Assembly (NCBI RefSeq): GCF_003472385.1
Contig: NZ_QRLV01000004.1
Coordinates: 1-64,000 of the forward strand
Origin: Sutterella sp. AM11-39
Lineage (GTDB): Bacteria; Pseudomonadota; Gammaproteobacteria; Burkholderiales; Burkholderiaceae_F
Length of the DNA stretch: 64,000 bases
Direction of reading: 5' to 3'
In this document: positions 8,787 through 17,150 of the stretch, one piece after another
Layout of the letters: the number at the start of each line of letters is the position of its first letter
Position numbering within the stretch: position 1 is the first letter of the stretch
Notes under the pieces: model-generated
The model's input: only the letters and a program-made list of their open reading frames with translations
Databases searched by the model: none
What the model was told of the DNA's origin: nothing
Position numbers and translations under genes: made by a program

Positions 8787-9950
8787 TTACAAGGCCTGCG
8801 CCCTTAGTCTGAATTGATAAGGGGATCGCATCCCCAGCTGTGAATGGGGCCGAGTTCCATTGTAATAAGATATCCAACGAGTCACAGTATCCTGCGCCTC
8901 CTTTCGGCTGCTGAAGCATCCGGATAACGGTAGCGTTTCCCGCTTCAGGGTTGCCCAAAATGATTCGGCCGGAGCGTTGTCCCAGCATTGCCCACGCTCG
9001 CTCATAGAGCCACTGATGCCCTGGCGCAGCAAAAATTCCTGAAAAACATGGCTGCAGTACTGTGAGCCTTGATCACTGTGAAAAATCAAGCCAGGAGCCG
9101 GGTGCTCATTGGCAATAGCCATACGCAGGGCGTCCACAACCAGAGACGTTTTCATGGTGGAGTCAAAACTGTAACCAACCAGGCAACGACTGGCCAGATC
9201 AAGCACACTGGCCATGAATAGCCAGCCCTCGTCGGTTGGGATGTAAGTGATGTCTCCGCACCAAGCCTGATTGATCGCATAGCGGTTGAACTGACGGTCA
9301 ATCAAATTCGGTAGCCGTGCCAGATTGTGGTTGCTGTCTGTGGTGGCAACGTATTTGCGATGGTAGCGATGGAAGATGCCGTTGCTTCGTAAAAGTCTGC
9401 GCAGGCGCTTAAAACCAACGCTCAAGTCCTGTTGGCGCAACGCAAGGTACAGGCGCATCACTCCGGGAACCTGCTTGCAGCAGCGACTGATAACGGAGCG
9501 CACATGACAAAGCAACTCCGCATCGCTGTGATGCACTCCGTGGCGGTGGTATCGATCAACCTTTAGCCACTGATAGTAGCCGCTGGTACTGATCCTCAGC
9601 AGGGCGGCAGCCTTTCGAACACTGATGAGTTTTTTGCGCCCAATGAGTTTGCTGTCCAAACAAGTCTTTAAAAAAGCGTACTTCACTTGGGCAGCTTGGC
9701 AAAGTACGCTGCTGCTTTTTTTTAAGAAGTCGATTTCGCCCTGTTGCTGGCGAACCTGCAGGCGCAATCGTTTGAGTTCTTCAAGCTCATTGCGTTGTTG
9801 TTCAGGCATACGGGCTTGTGCCGTGGTAACCCAGTGGCTGAGTGTCTTGGGGTTAACTCCCAAAGCTTGAGCAACCTCGATTTGTGTCTGTCCCTGATTG
9901 ACGAGCTCAAGAGCTGTTCTTCTGATTTCTGGACTGTAACGTTTCGGCAT
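8787..9950 (-). CDS. IS3-family transposase, OrfA and OrfB in one frame
   Basis: The 387-residue DDE transposase of the IS. An OrfA-like helix-turn-helix (MPKRYSPEIRRTALELV, about 1-60) and a Leu-zipper-like stretch (about 62-90) are followed by the OrfB rve integrase core. Catalytic acidic residues are visible in WCGDITYIPTDEGW, FHSDQGSQY and DNAPAESFWATLK. In this family the two parts normally lie in different frames joined by programmed -1 frameshifting; here one frame reads straight through a run of eight A (9716-9723). The start at 9950 has a good aggaggt ribosome binding site. It may be active if the fusion is real and not a sequencing slip. Confidence 0.88.
   Translation of the reverse strand: MPKRYSPEIRRTALELVNQGQTQIEVAQALGVNPKTLSHWVTTAQARMPEQQRNELEELKRLRLQVRQQQGEIDFLKKSSSVLCQAAQVKYAFLKTCLDSKLIGRKKLISVRKAAALLRISTSGYYQWLKVDRYHRHGVHHSDAELLCHVRSVISRCCKQVPGVMRLYLALRQQDLSVGFKRLRRLLRSNGIFHRYHRKYVATTDSNHNLARLPNLIDRQFNRYAINQAWCGDITYIPTDEGWLFMASVLDLASRCLVGYSFDSTMKTSLVVDALRMAIANEHPAPGLIFHSDQGSQYCSHVFQEFLLRQGISGSMSERGQCWDNAPAESFWATLKRETLPLSGCFSSRKEAQDTVTRWISYYNGTRPHSQLGMRSPYQFRLRAQAL
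9676..9723 (-). promoter_or_regulatory. Frameshift cassette of the IS: A-run plus stem-loop
   Basis: On the minus strand a run of eight A (9716-9723) is followed seven bases later by an 8-bp perfect stem (9676-9683 with 9702-9709). This is the layout of an IS3 slippery site with a stimulatory hairpin. With seven A the zero frame would end OrfA as LKKAAAYFAKLPK followed by a stop, and a -1 shift would give exactly the SSSVLCQAAQ reading seen in the present fused frame. Confidence 0.75.
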
Positions 9951-10022
9951 TCTGAAACCTCCTTTTGATACATGGCTTATAGCCGTATTCGTTTTGAGAT
10001 TCAAAATTCCGCAACGATGACC

Positions 10023-10133
10023 TTAGTTCAGACCAACGAGCTGACGCGGACTGAACGGCGCCCGGATGATGTTGGTGACGTGGGAGATTTCAGGCATGGT
10101 GTCTGCCGTAACTGCGATTCTCAATTTCTTCAT
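10023..10133 (-). pseudogene. Gene start truncated by the IS
   Basis: A 36-codon frame beginning MKKLRIAVTADTMPEISHV with a strong ribosome binding site (aaggagacaagtt). After about 34 codons it enters the IS right end, which supplies the last two residues and the stop. It is therefore the 5' remnant of a real gene whose remainder is missing from this window. The family is not recognised; the VTAD strand could belong to many Rossmann-like proteins. It lies downstream of the nitrilase-permease operon, beyond that operon's terminator. Confidence 0.5.
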
Positions 10134-10255
10134 AACTTGTCTCCTTTTTCGCCTTTTGGAGCGCTTTTGGTTTCTTCTAGCCAAGTCGGAGAAAACAAGA
10201 GCTTCCCGTCTTTTGATTCCAAACTTCTATGAGGAGTGTGCGTTTTGCATTTTTG

Positions 10256-10293
10256 AAAAAAGAGCCCGGATGACACATAGGAACAACCGGGCT
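10256..10293 (-). terminator. Terminator of the permease operon
   Basis: On the minus strand the 7-bp stem agcccgg/ccgggct (10263-10269 and 10287-10293) is followed by C and six T, 44 bp after the permease stop. Confidence 0.85.
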
Positions 10294-10336
10294 ATTAAAA
10301 CGACGAGATGTCGATGATGGATTTGACGATTTGTTG

Positions 10337-11626
10337 CTAGACCAGTGCAAGACCAACCGTGATAATGGCGGCCACAATGGCACCCACGATATGGTTCGGA
10401 CGCTGGAACAGGTTGGCGCCGCGCAGGTCAGAACCCGGAACCACAGGCGTCACAGTGTTTAGACCTGACACCGGTCCGCCGGTCAGGTAGTACTGGCCGA
10501 TGTTACCTCCCGAAGCAGCCGCCACAGCGGTGGCCATCGGATCAGCACCCGAGCCCATCACGAGAGTGACAAAGGGCAAGATGATGGCGGCAGCGCCCGT
10601 ATAGGACTGGGTCACAACGCCCGCAATCATGGACACGACAAACATCAGGGCGATCGGAGCCGTGTTGAGGATCGGCTCAAAGAAGTTCTTGAGCGTATCG
10701 ATCACACCAACGTTGTTGATAACGCCAGAAAGAAACAGGAAGATGATGATGGCCGTAAACGGAACCGACAGCATCTTGACGCCTTCGACCATATCGGTCT
10801 CGCTCTGCATGATGTTTCTGCCGGAAAGCAGAATCGTGAGCAGCGCTGCAACGAAGCAGACCACGAAGACCGGGATGCCACTTGAAGCAAACACGAGCAG
10901 GACGATGAACGGGATAAAGGCCTTCACTGGGTTGATGTGGTCGGTCTTGTCAAAGCCGTCCAAAATCGACTTGATCTGTTCCTTGGAGAACTTCGAAACC
11001 TGACCGCCTTCTGCAACGATGCGATTTCTCATGCGCCACCAGCCGGCGCCCATGATGGCAAAGGCAGAAATGGCCATCCAGATGTTGAACATGCCGAAGG
11101 TAAGCCCCGTCAACGCGAGAATGCTCAATTCGGTCGGATGTGCGAAGCCTGCGCCGCAGCCGAGGTTGTTGGCGTGCTGCAGGGCGCCAGCCGCTTCATT
11201 GGGCTTGACGCCGAGCTTGATAGCCGCGGGACCGGCAATCACACCCGTAATGGCAGCCTGCGTGTAGCCCACGAACATGCCGATCACGCCAGCAACGAAT
11301 GCCGCAGCCGTGATAATGCCCGGGCCACCGCCCACATAGTTGCCGAACTTGATGACTTCCTTAATGATGACTGAGAGGAAGCCTGAGGTCTTCATGATGC
11401 CGATGAAAAGCAGAATACCTGCCATATCAACGAGCACCGGGTTCAAGCCGCCGATCAGAAGCGACTTGATGGAGACTCCTTGCGCCGCCGTGAGCGGAAT
11501 GCCGCCCACGAGAGCCGCAAGGGTCGCCCCGAACATGGCTGTCATGAACAGAGGCGTTCTGCCAATGACCATCAAAATCAACGTGGCGGCAATGATGAGC
11601 TGAGCAATGATTAAATGCATTTCCAT
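10337..11626 (-). CDS. GntP/CitM-type ion-transporter superfamily permease
   Basis: An integral membrane carrier of 429 residues with about 11-12 hydrophobic segments and two Gly-rich re-entrant-like loops. One is near residue 150 (NNLGCGAGFAHPTELSILA) and one near 380 (AAASGGNIGQYYLTGGPVS); this internal symmetry is typical of the ion-transporter (IT) superfamily (GntP, CitMHS, DctM). These proteins move organic acids with H+ or Na+. It starts 11 bp after the nitrilase stop and shares its operon, so the likely cargo is the nitrilase substrate or its carboxylate/ammonium-yielding product. The exact family within the superfamily is uncertain. Confidence 0.75.
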   Translation of the reverse strand: MEMHLIIAQLIIAATLILMVIGRTPLFMTAMFGATLAALVGGIPLTAAQGVSIKSLLIGGLNPVLVDMAGILLFIGIMKTSGFLSVIIKEVIKFGNYVGGGPGIITAAAFVAGVIGMFVGYTQAAITGVIAGPAAIKLGVKPNEAAGALQHANNLGCGAGFAHPTELSILALTGLTFGMFNIWMAISAFAIMGAGWWRMRNRIVAEGGQVSKFSKEQIKSILDGFDKTDHINPVKAFIPFIVLLVFASSGIPVFVVCFVAALLTILLSGRNIMQSETDMVEGVKMLSVPFTAIIIFLFLSGVINNVGVIDTLKNFFEPILNTAPIALMFVVSMIAGVVTQSYTGAAAIILPFVTLVMGSGADPMATAVAAASGGNIGQYYLTGGPVSGLNTVTPVVPGSDLRGANLFQRPNHIVGAIVAAIITVGLALV

Positions 11627-11637
11627 GTCTCTCCCCC

Positions 11638-12585
11638 CTATTTGTCTTGACAGCAGCAGTCTTCCGTCACTTTTTCCACGTTGAGTTTGCGGCGAGTGTC
11701 GACGACAAGCTTAAAGACGTCGGGACGCGCGTAGTGTCCTGAAACATCGAGGTCGTAGCGGGCGCGAACAATATCGTCCGTATCAATTTCAGCTGTCAGC
11801 AGGCCTTCTTCGTGATAGAGAGGCCCCGCCAGAACGTTGCCCTGCGGATCAATGATGACTGAACCGCCTCGCATGAGTTCTTCCTTGGGATCCCAGTGCG
11901 GAACATCAACGCCCAGGACTTCAGGCGGCGGCAAATACTGAACCGCAGAGACTACAAAGCAACGGCCTTCATGCGCAATGTGCCGCATGGATGCCTGCCA
12001 GATGTCCGTCACAGCGACGGTCGGAGCACAGTAAATTTCAAGATCCTGGCTATACATGTAGGCACGGAAAAGCGGCATATAGTTTTCCCAGCAAATGACG
12101 GCGCCTGCGCGACCGACCTTGGTTTCAACCACCGGCATGTACGAGCCGTCGCCCTGTCCCCAGATCAGACGTTCGGACGCCGTCGGCATAAGCTTGCGAT
12201 GCTTGCCGACAAGCCCCTTTTCCGGGTCATAGAAAAATGCGGCACAAAAGAGCGCATGCTGTGTCTGCTCAATGCAGCCCACCACCAAAGAAGCGCCGGT
12301 GCGGGCGGAAAGGCCTGCGAGCTCTTCGCTCTCAGGGCCGTTGTCCGTGATGGCGTTCTTGAAGTACTGGCAAAACTTTTCGCGGCCTTCATCAAGGCGG
12401 TAGCCAAGGTAGGTTCCGAAAATTTCACCCTTGGGATAGGATCCGAGGAGACCTTCCGGGAGCACGACGAGTTCACTGCCGCTTTCCTTGATCTGGTCCT
12501 CGTACGAGAGAATTTTTTCGAGCGTAGCCTGCTTGCCACGCGGATCAGAACCCAATTGCAAAGCTGCTACAACATGCTTGCTCAT
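11638..12585 (-). CDS. Nitrilase-type carbon-nitrogen hydrolase
   Basis: A 315-residue member of nitrilase branch 1. The catalytic triad is visible: Glu44 (VVLPEGLLG), Lys131 (GKHRKLMPT) and Cys165 in [15 protein letters not shown], the form characteristic of true nitrilases rather than amidases. The segment [11 protein letters not shown] also matches nitrilases. It would convert an organic nitrile to a carboxylate plus ammonia in the cytoplasm. It is first gene of an operon with a carboxylate-type permease and is divergent from a LysR regulator. The C-terminus carries three consecutive Cys (CCCQDK), unusual for the family. The substrate is unknown. Confidence 0.9.
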   Translation of the reverse strand: MSKHVVAALQLGSDPRGKQATLEKILSYEDQIKESGSELVVLPEGLLGSYPKGEIFGTYLGYRLDEGREKFCQYFKNAITDNGPESEELAGLSARTGASLVVGCIEQTQHALFCAAFFYDPEKGLVGKHRKLMPTASERLIWGQGDGSYMPVVETKVGRAGAVICWENYMPLFRAYMYSQDLEIYCAPTVAVTDIWQASMRHIAHEGRCFVVSAVQYLPPPEVLGVDVPHWDPKEELMRGGSVIIDPQGNVLAGPLYHEEGLLTAEIDTDDIVRARYDLDVSGHYARPDVFKLVVDTRRKLNVEKVTEDCCCQDK

Positions 12586-12684
12586 ATCAAACCTCCTTAT
12601 GTGGCCGGTATGTCCGGTGTTAGTAATGCGGTTATTATTCGACTGTCACCTCCCTGTGAATACAGATGGACATGAGAATCTGAT
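12586..12684. promoter_or_regulatory. Divergent promoter region between the nitrilase and LysR genes
   Basis: This 99-bp spacer must hold both promoters. An imperfect dyad attc(12637-12640)...gaat(12658-12661) resembles a LysR-type site in style. The nitrilase side has a good aaggagg-like ribosome binding site (aaacctcctta read in reverse). Autoregulation and co-inducer control are expected from the LysR family but not proved. Confidence 0.4.
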
Positions 12685-13593
12685 ATGAGCAACTCTTATA
12701 TCGACAACTTCAATCTCAATGCGTTCCGCGTATTGGAGGCCGTATTTGAAGAGGGCAGTGCCTCACGCGCGGCAATCCGTTTAAACATCACGCAATCGGC
12801 TGTTTCGGCCGCTTTGGCACAGTTGCGAAACGCATACAACGACCCGTTGTTTGTGCGCACCGGTCGTGGACTCAAGCCCACTCTCTTTTGCCAACAGATC
12901 TACCCGTTTGCCTCCGAGTCACTCAATCAAGCCAAAAAGACATTCGAGCTGTATGCCGGTAGAAAAGGACTTTTCGAAGGCAGAACCATTACGGTAGGGA
13001 TGTCGGACGACTTTGAAATTGCTCTGGGCTCAAAAATGGTGGAGATGGCAAGAGAACTCATTCCGGGCGGACGCTTGAGATTCCGGCAGACGAACTCTCT
13101 TTTCGTCAGCGATATGCTGATCAACCGCGACATCGACCTGTCCATCACCGCTGGCGGTATCAACAGTGAACTGCTTCAGCACGAATCAGTAGGCTCGGGC
13201 ACCTATGGATGCCTAATCGATCCCGAAACATTCAATTCCCCTTTCGGCTACGAAAGTTACATTCTTCATGAGCACATCCTGGTGAGCTTTGGAGGTTTCT
13301 TCGGTGTCGTCGACGAAGTGCTCGGCAGACGCGGTGCCAGGCGCTTCATCCGCGTTTCGACGTCGCACTTCGCAGCTTCACCGTTTCTTCTAAAAGGCAC
13401 CGACTCCATCATCACCATGCCTCGGCACGCTGCCAAAAGCATCGCTGCCATCACATCTCTGGAGTACCACGAGTGCCCGATCGCCTACCCCGTCTACCCG
13501 GTCGAACTGGGATTCCGGCGTTCGGCGGAAAAAGACCCTGTAATCCGCAAAATCGTAGCCACACTACGCAGCCACCTTGCAGAACTTTTGTGA
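12685..13593 (+). CDS. LysR-family transcriptional regulator
   Basis: 302 residues, the normal LysR length. The N-terminal winged helix (about 6-65) reads LNAFRVLEAVFEEGSASRAA then ITQSAVSAALAQLR and DPLFVRTGRGLKPT, followed by a periplasmic-binding-like effector domain. Its divergent position 99 bp from the nitrilase gene makes it the probable regulator of the nitrilase-permease operon, responding to a nitrile or related metabolite. The head sequence is of the NodD/NahR subgroup style, but I would not name an effector. Confidence 0.9.
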   Translation: MSNSYIDNFNLNAFRVLEAVFEEGSASRAAIRLNITQSAVSAALAQLRNAYNDPLFVRTGRGLKPTLFCQQIYPFASESLNQAKKTFELYAGRKGLFEGRTITVGMSDDFEIALGSKMVEMARELIPGGRLRFRQTNSLFVSDMLINRDIDLSITAGGINSELLQHESVGSGTYGCLIDPETFNSPFGYESYILHEHILVSFGGFFGVVDEVLGRRGARRFIRVSTSHFAASPFLLKGTDSIITMPRHAAKSIAAITSLEYHECPIAYPVYPVELGFRRSAEKDPVIRKIVATLRSHLAELL

Positions 13594-14040
13594 AAAAACG
13601 CACTGCAAAACACATCCCGAAGCACGTTTGACTCTCAAGACTCGGCGCCGCCACAGCAGGCGACGCAGCCTGATCAATAGTTGGCCCTGCGAACTTCAAA
13701 GAAGCTACGCGAGTGATATCTGCATGTTGGCGGCGTCGCGCGCCAGATGATCTTGACCCGGAACCACGCGAATGCGGATGCTCTGAAAATCAAAGTTTCC
13801 AACGACTCAGTCAATATGATCCATGCCCTGCTGCGCAACATTCGCGCTGAGCATCGAGAAAGTTCCAATGCATGGGGTGTCACGTCCCTAGCAAAAAACT
13901 TTGGGATATACTCCCACCGCTTGATTTGCCACCGATTCCGTAATTCCAAAAACTCTCCAGTAACCCTTTTTAGTAATCTGGCAACCTAGCGTTCAGGTAA
14001 AACCAAAATCTGCTGAGGAGTTGTCTCTTAAGGTTTCGCA
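13594..14040. other. Intergenic region between the LysR and asparaginase genes
   Basis: A 447-bp gap. Frames of 80 (plus, 13747-13989) and 91 (minus, 13674-13949) codons exist but overlap each other, lack clear ribosome binding sites and match nothing I recognise. The right end contains the asparaginase leader (gctgaggagttg before 14041). I see no repeat or tRNA. Confidence 0.4.
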
Positions 14041-15033
14041 ATGATTGATCAAAAAGTTGTTGTGCTTGCCACGGGCGGCACCATCGCCATGAAATATGAC
14101 CCGAAGCTAAAGGGCTTGGTACCGGCCTGCACGGGTGAAGGCTTGGCTGCGGCCGTGCCGGGTCTAGGCGAAGTCGCCCCTTTAGAATTTATTCAGTTTT
14201 CCAACATTGCCTCTCCGGCCATGACGCCTCAGACAATGTGGGATCTGCACGTCAGACTTGAGAAGGTTCTCGCTCGAGACGACGTTGCCGGCGCCATCGT
14301 CGCACACGGCACCGATACACTCGAAGAGACGAGCTACTTTTTGGATCTGCTGCACAAGAACCTAAAGCCCGTCGTGATGACGGCTGCGATGCGCGGCGCT
14401 GATGAGGCAAGCCCCGACGGCCCCATGAACATCTACTGCGCGGTCAAAACTGCCTCAAGCGAACAGGCTCGCGGCATGGGTGTACTAGTCTGCATGAACG
14501 AAACACTACACGCCGCAGGCGAAGTTTCAAAGACCCATTCGGCCAACCCTGCCACATTCGAGTCGCCCTGGTGGGGCCCTGTAGGCTACGTTGATGTCGA
14601 CAAAGTTGTTGTTCGCCGCAAACCCGTTAACTCTGTTCGTTTTGCCCCAAAAGCGCTTACCGCCCGCGTTGACGTAATCAAAGCTATGACCGGCTCGACT
14701 CGCGACTACATTGACTTTGCTGTTTCACAGGGCTGCCAGGGCATTGTCATCGAAGGATTCGGCCGTGGCAACGTGCCGCCCCCCATGGTTTCAGGCATTG
14801 AAGACGCCGTAAAAGCAGGCGTTGCCGTTGTGCTCACGACCCGAGCAGCAGGCGGGCGCGTGCTTGATGTTTACGGCTACCCCGGCAGCGTTACCGACAC
14901 GCGTCGCGTCGGCGCGGCAATGGGAGGCGAAACGTCTGCCGCCAAAGCACGTCTAAAGCTCATGATCGCCCTCTCGGAGCACCCCGAAATCGCTAGCAGC
15001 CGCGATGCGCTCGAAAAGTTATTCGACGTCTAA
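14041..15033 (+). CDS. ans: Cytoplasmic L-asparaginase
   Basis: Hydrolyses L-asparagine to aspartate and ammonia. The 330-residue chain has both signature active-site motifs: ATGGTIA with nucleophile Thr14 near the N-terminus, and the HGTDT motif with Thr91-Asp92. A further conserved MTAAMRGADEASPDG segment follows. No signal peptide is present, so it is the cytoplasmic type rather than the periplasmic high-affinity type. The start at 14041 follows a plausible ggag site 13 bp upstream. It stands alone but close to the nitrilase locus, giving a short stretch of ammonia-releasing enzymes. Confidence 0.92.
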   Translation: MIDQKVVVLATGGTIAMKYDPKLKGLVPACTGEGLAAAVPGLGEVAPLEFIQFSNIASPAMTPQTMWDLHVRLEKVLARDDVAGAIVAHGTDTLEETSYFLDLLHKNLKPVVMTAAMRGADEASPDGPMNIYCAVKTASSEQARGMGVLVCMNETLHAAGEVSKTHSANPATFESPWWGPVGYVDVDKVVVRRKPVNSVRFAPKALTARVDVIKAMTGSTRDYIDFAVSQGCQGIVIEGFGRGNVPPPMVSGIEDAVKAGVAVVLTTRAAGGRVLDVYGYPGSVTDTRRVGAAMGGETSAAKARLKLMIALSEHPEIASSRDALEKLFDV

Positions 15034-15086
15034 AGTCGTAATTTGTCAGGCTCAATGACAGAAAGGCTCTGTTAAAGCAAAGTGTT

Positions 15087-15155
15087 GATTTTGAGAGCTA
15101 CCGGGGAGACCTTTTGGTCTCAGTAGGGAGGTGCCATGACCAAGCTCTCAAAATC
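15087..15155. repeat. Nested inverted repeat after the asparaginase gene
   Basis: Perfect 13-bp arms gattttgagagct (15087-15099) and agctctcaaaatc (15143-15155) enclose a second perfect dyad, gagacc-tttt-ggtctc (15106-15121). There is no T-run, so it is not a classical terminator. It abuts the 3' end of the decayed IS21-like gene and may be an element end or a recombination scar. Confidence 0.6.
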
Positions 15156-16084
15156 TCAGATTCTCAAGGGCACTGCGTTGCCTGTCGCCGCAAGAAGCCT
15201 TGAGATCTTCGGAGAGTTTTTCCCCGCAAGCAAGAATGGAGCGATGCGGATGAAGCCTGTCGCATCGACTTTCCTTGTTTCTTTCCCTACGCGCACGAAT
15301 CCAGGCAAGCCTTCAATGCCTTCGTCGCTTGTCTCTTTACTAAGAAACGCTCTCTGTGAGTTGAGACAATCGTTGAGCAGGCGCTCGTCAGCGTATGTCA
15401 GGGACCAGTGCTCCAGCCAATGATTGATTGCCTGCGAACTTTCGAACGGTTTGCCTTACAAGGCATTGCTTTGTACATAGCGCACTGCTCTTTCCACCTT
15501 ACCTTTTGACTACGGATGATACGACGCACAAGCAATAGGCTTGCGTCCATTCGGTTGAGCCGCGGCGGTTGTGGGCGCGAACCAAACATCTGGTGTTGTC
15601 GCAGACAAACGCTCTCGGACGCGCCTTGAAGAAAAAAATGCCGATTTGATGCCATCAAGCCATGCGGTTTGATTTTTCGCAGGGTAAGCCTTGGCAAAAA
15701 TCCGTCTGGAGAAAACTAATGCGGCAACGAACACGTGGATTTTGACGGCCTCGTTGTTGCCCATGATGGTTTTCTCGCAAAAGTCAATCTGCATGTGATC
15801 GCCCGGTGCGGTTTCGTAACGTCAACCGTATTTCCTGACGGCCTTGTACTGCAGTCGCTACGGCTCACTGAAACGCTGAAGCTGTCGCGATCCGATCCTG
15901 ACACTCTGTTCCTGCAAATTGCGTTGGACGACGGCACAACAAATCCCGTCAGTTCGAAAATTCGACGGATAGGCAACTTGTTGGCTGCAAGCGCTTTGAA
16001 CTGAACGATCTCTGTTTTGCTAAGCATGTTTTTGAGACAAAGATGTGGACCTTCGCTCATTGCGCTTGATGTTGTCTGACTCAT
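15156..16084 (-). pseudogene. Decayed IS21-family transposase (istA-like)
   Basis: Read on the minus strand in more than one frame, this stretch gives an IstA-type start (LSKTEIVQFKALAANKLP, from about 16027). A YETAPGDHMQIDFCEK segment (around 15790) matches the start of the IstA integrase core, followed by VFVAALVFSRRIFAKAYP. Further on, another frame gives a basic C-terminal region that stops at 15156. Frameshifts and stop codons (for example near 15835 and 15860) show it is dead, and no istB is present. A 95-codon plus-strand frame at 15136-15423 is only its antisense. No terminal repeats were confidently found. Confidence 0.65.
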
Positions 16085-16489
16085 TTTTTCCCTTGTTGGG
16101 GACGGCTCAATTCTTTGTCGTTTTGTGGAAGCTTACTGCGTCAACCAACAAGAAATTGCATTGTAGAAATTCAATGAATCGAGTTGTAAACCGACCGTAC
16201 ACAACGCGAAAACTTAAAGACCTGCAACAGGATTTCTAGAGCCGCCGTCGCGCAAGCATGAGGAAACGTCTTGGAGGGGTGCGGAGGTTGCCTTTCCAAG
16301 AATCCCGCTGTAGTTTTTCTAAAAATCGCGTTGGCTTAACACGGTCGAAATAGAAAAAGCCTTTTTGGCCGGAAGGCGCTACAATGAGCGCGCCTGACGT
16401 GACCTCGTCCTTCTTCTGCCTGCATCTGAGGGTTTCCATGCTGACAGAAGGATTGTTTCTTCATGAGCCCGGAATAAGGGAGGCACATA

Positions 16490-16816
16490 ATGCTTTCAAC
16501 TTGGGCTCTGTTAATGATCGCTGTCGTGACTGAAATTGCCTGGGGCTGCAGTCTCAAGGCATTGTCCTATTATTCGCTTGACCGAATCTTTGCTCTTGTA
16601 CCCATCGCGCTAACGTGCGCCAACATGTACCTTCTCGCACGGGTGATGAAGACTCTCCCGTCAGGACTCACGTATGCCGTCTGGACAACACTCGGAGCTG
16701 CTGGCGTTCTGATAGTCGGGGCTTTCCTGTTCAATGAAAGCCTCAACAAGGGTCAAATTTTCTTTATCTGCGTGTGCATTGTCGGTGTTGTCGGCTTACA
16801 TCTGAGTTCTCATTAG
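16490..16816 (+). CDS. Small multidrug resistance (SMR) exporter, Gdx/SugE-like
   Basis: A 108-residue four-helix membrane protein of the SMR family, exchanging protons for small cations as an antiparallel dimer. The essential membrane Glu is Glu15 in VVTEIAWG. The segment LPSGLTYAVWTTLGAAGVLIVG and the C-terminal LHLSSH are closer to SugE/Gdx (guanidinium exporters) than to EmrE. It begins after a strong ribosome binding site (agggaggcacata). It is isolated between an IS21-type wreck and broken IS3 and IS630 pieces, which suggests it arrived or was kept as mobile cargo. I looked for a guanidine riboswitch upstream and could not recognise one. Confidence 0.88.
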   Translation: MLSTWALLMIAVVTEIAWGCSLKALSYYSLDRIFALVPIALTCANMYLLARVMKTLPSGLTYAVWTTLGAAGVLIVGAFLFNESLNKGQIFFICVCIVGVVGLHLSSH

Positions 16817-16838
16817 TATCCTCATCCTCCTAAAGAGT

Positions 16839-17030
16839 TGAACTGAGGGCATCATTGCGGAATTTTGAATCCCAAAACGAACACAGCTATAAGCCATGTA
16901 TCAACAGAAGGTTTCAGAATGTCAAAGCATTACAGTCAGCCACTGGGCCACCGCAACACAAACTCGTATACCTGAGCAACAACGCAATGAGCTTGAAAAG
17001 CTCAAACGATTGCGCCTGCAGGGAGAATGT
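16839..17030 (+). mobile_element. Broken copy of the IS3-family element's left end
   Basis: From tgaactgaggg at 16839 the sequence follows the right end of the intact element at 10030 (same gcggaattttgaat core, same leader, same ATG context). It then skips about 108 bp of orfA and resumes at cagccactgggc, continuing to the CGATTGCGCCTGCAG region near 17026. It is an internally deleted solo end and cannot encode a protein. It defines the outer boundary of the intact copy. Confidence 0.8.
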
Positions 17031-17150
17031 AAAAGATTTTGCGGACGACTTGTTTTAGGTTGTTAATCAACAAAGGAGATGTGACGATCGTCAAACCGGA
17101 TGGACAGCTTTCGAAGAGCAGCTTTCCAGAATGGAGATGGCCGCTTCCAT

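Larger units (their letters stand above)
8737..10030 (-). mobile_element. Insertion sequence of the IS3 family
   Basis: A nearly complete element of about 1.3 kb carrying one transposase frame on the minus strand. The right end, read inward on the minus strand, begins tgaactaaggtcatcg and continues into gcggaattttgaatctc. The left end, read inward on the plus strand, begins ggaactggg and continues into gcggaatttcgaatctc, giving imperfect terminal inverted repeats of about 35 bp. The outer boundary was set by comparison with a second, broken copy at 16839, where the same end starts tgaactgaggg. No target-site duplication is visible: one flank is an old orfA remnant and the other a truncated gene, which suggests deletion or recombination after insertion. 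Confidence 0.82.

Noticed and set aside
13674..13989. Opposing 91- and 80-codon frames between LysR and asparaginase genes
   Set aside because: They overlap on opposite strands, have no good start signals and resemble nothing known.
15136..15423. 95-codon plus-strand frame after the asparaginase gene
   Set aside because: It lies antisense to the decayed IS21-type transposase C-terminus; its start sits in the right arm of an inverted repeat.
16318..16489. Guanidine riboswitch before the SMR gene
   Set aside because: Expected from Gdx-type genes elsewhere, but I could not find paired ACGR-loop hairpins or other conserved guanidine-riboswitch motifs.
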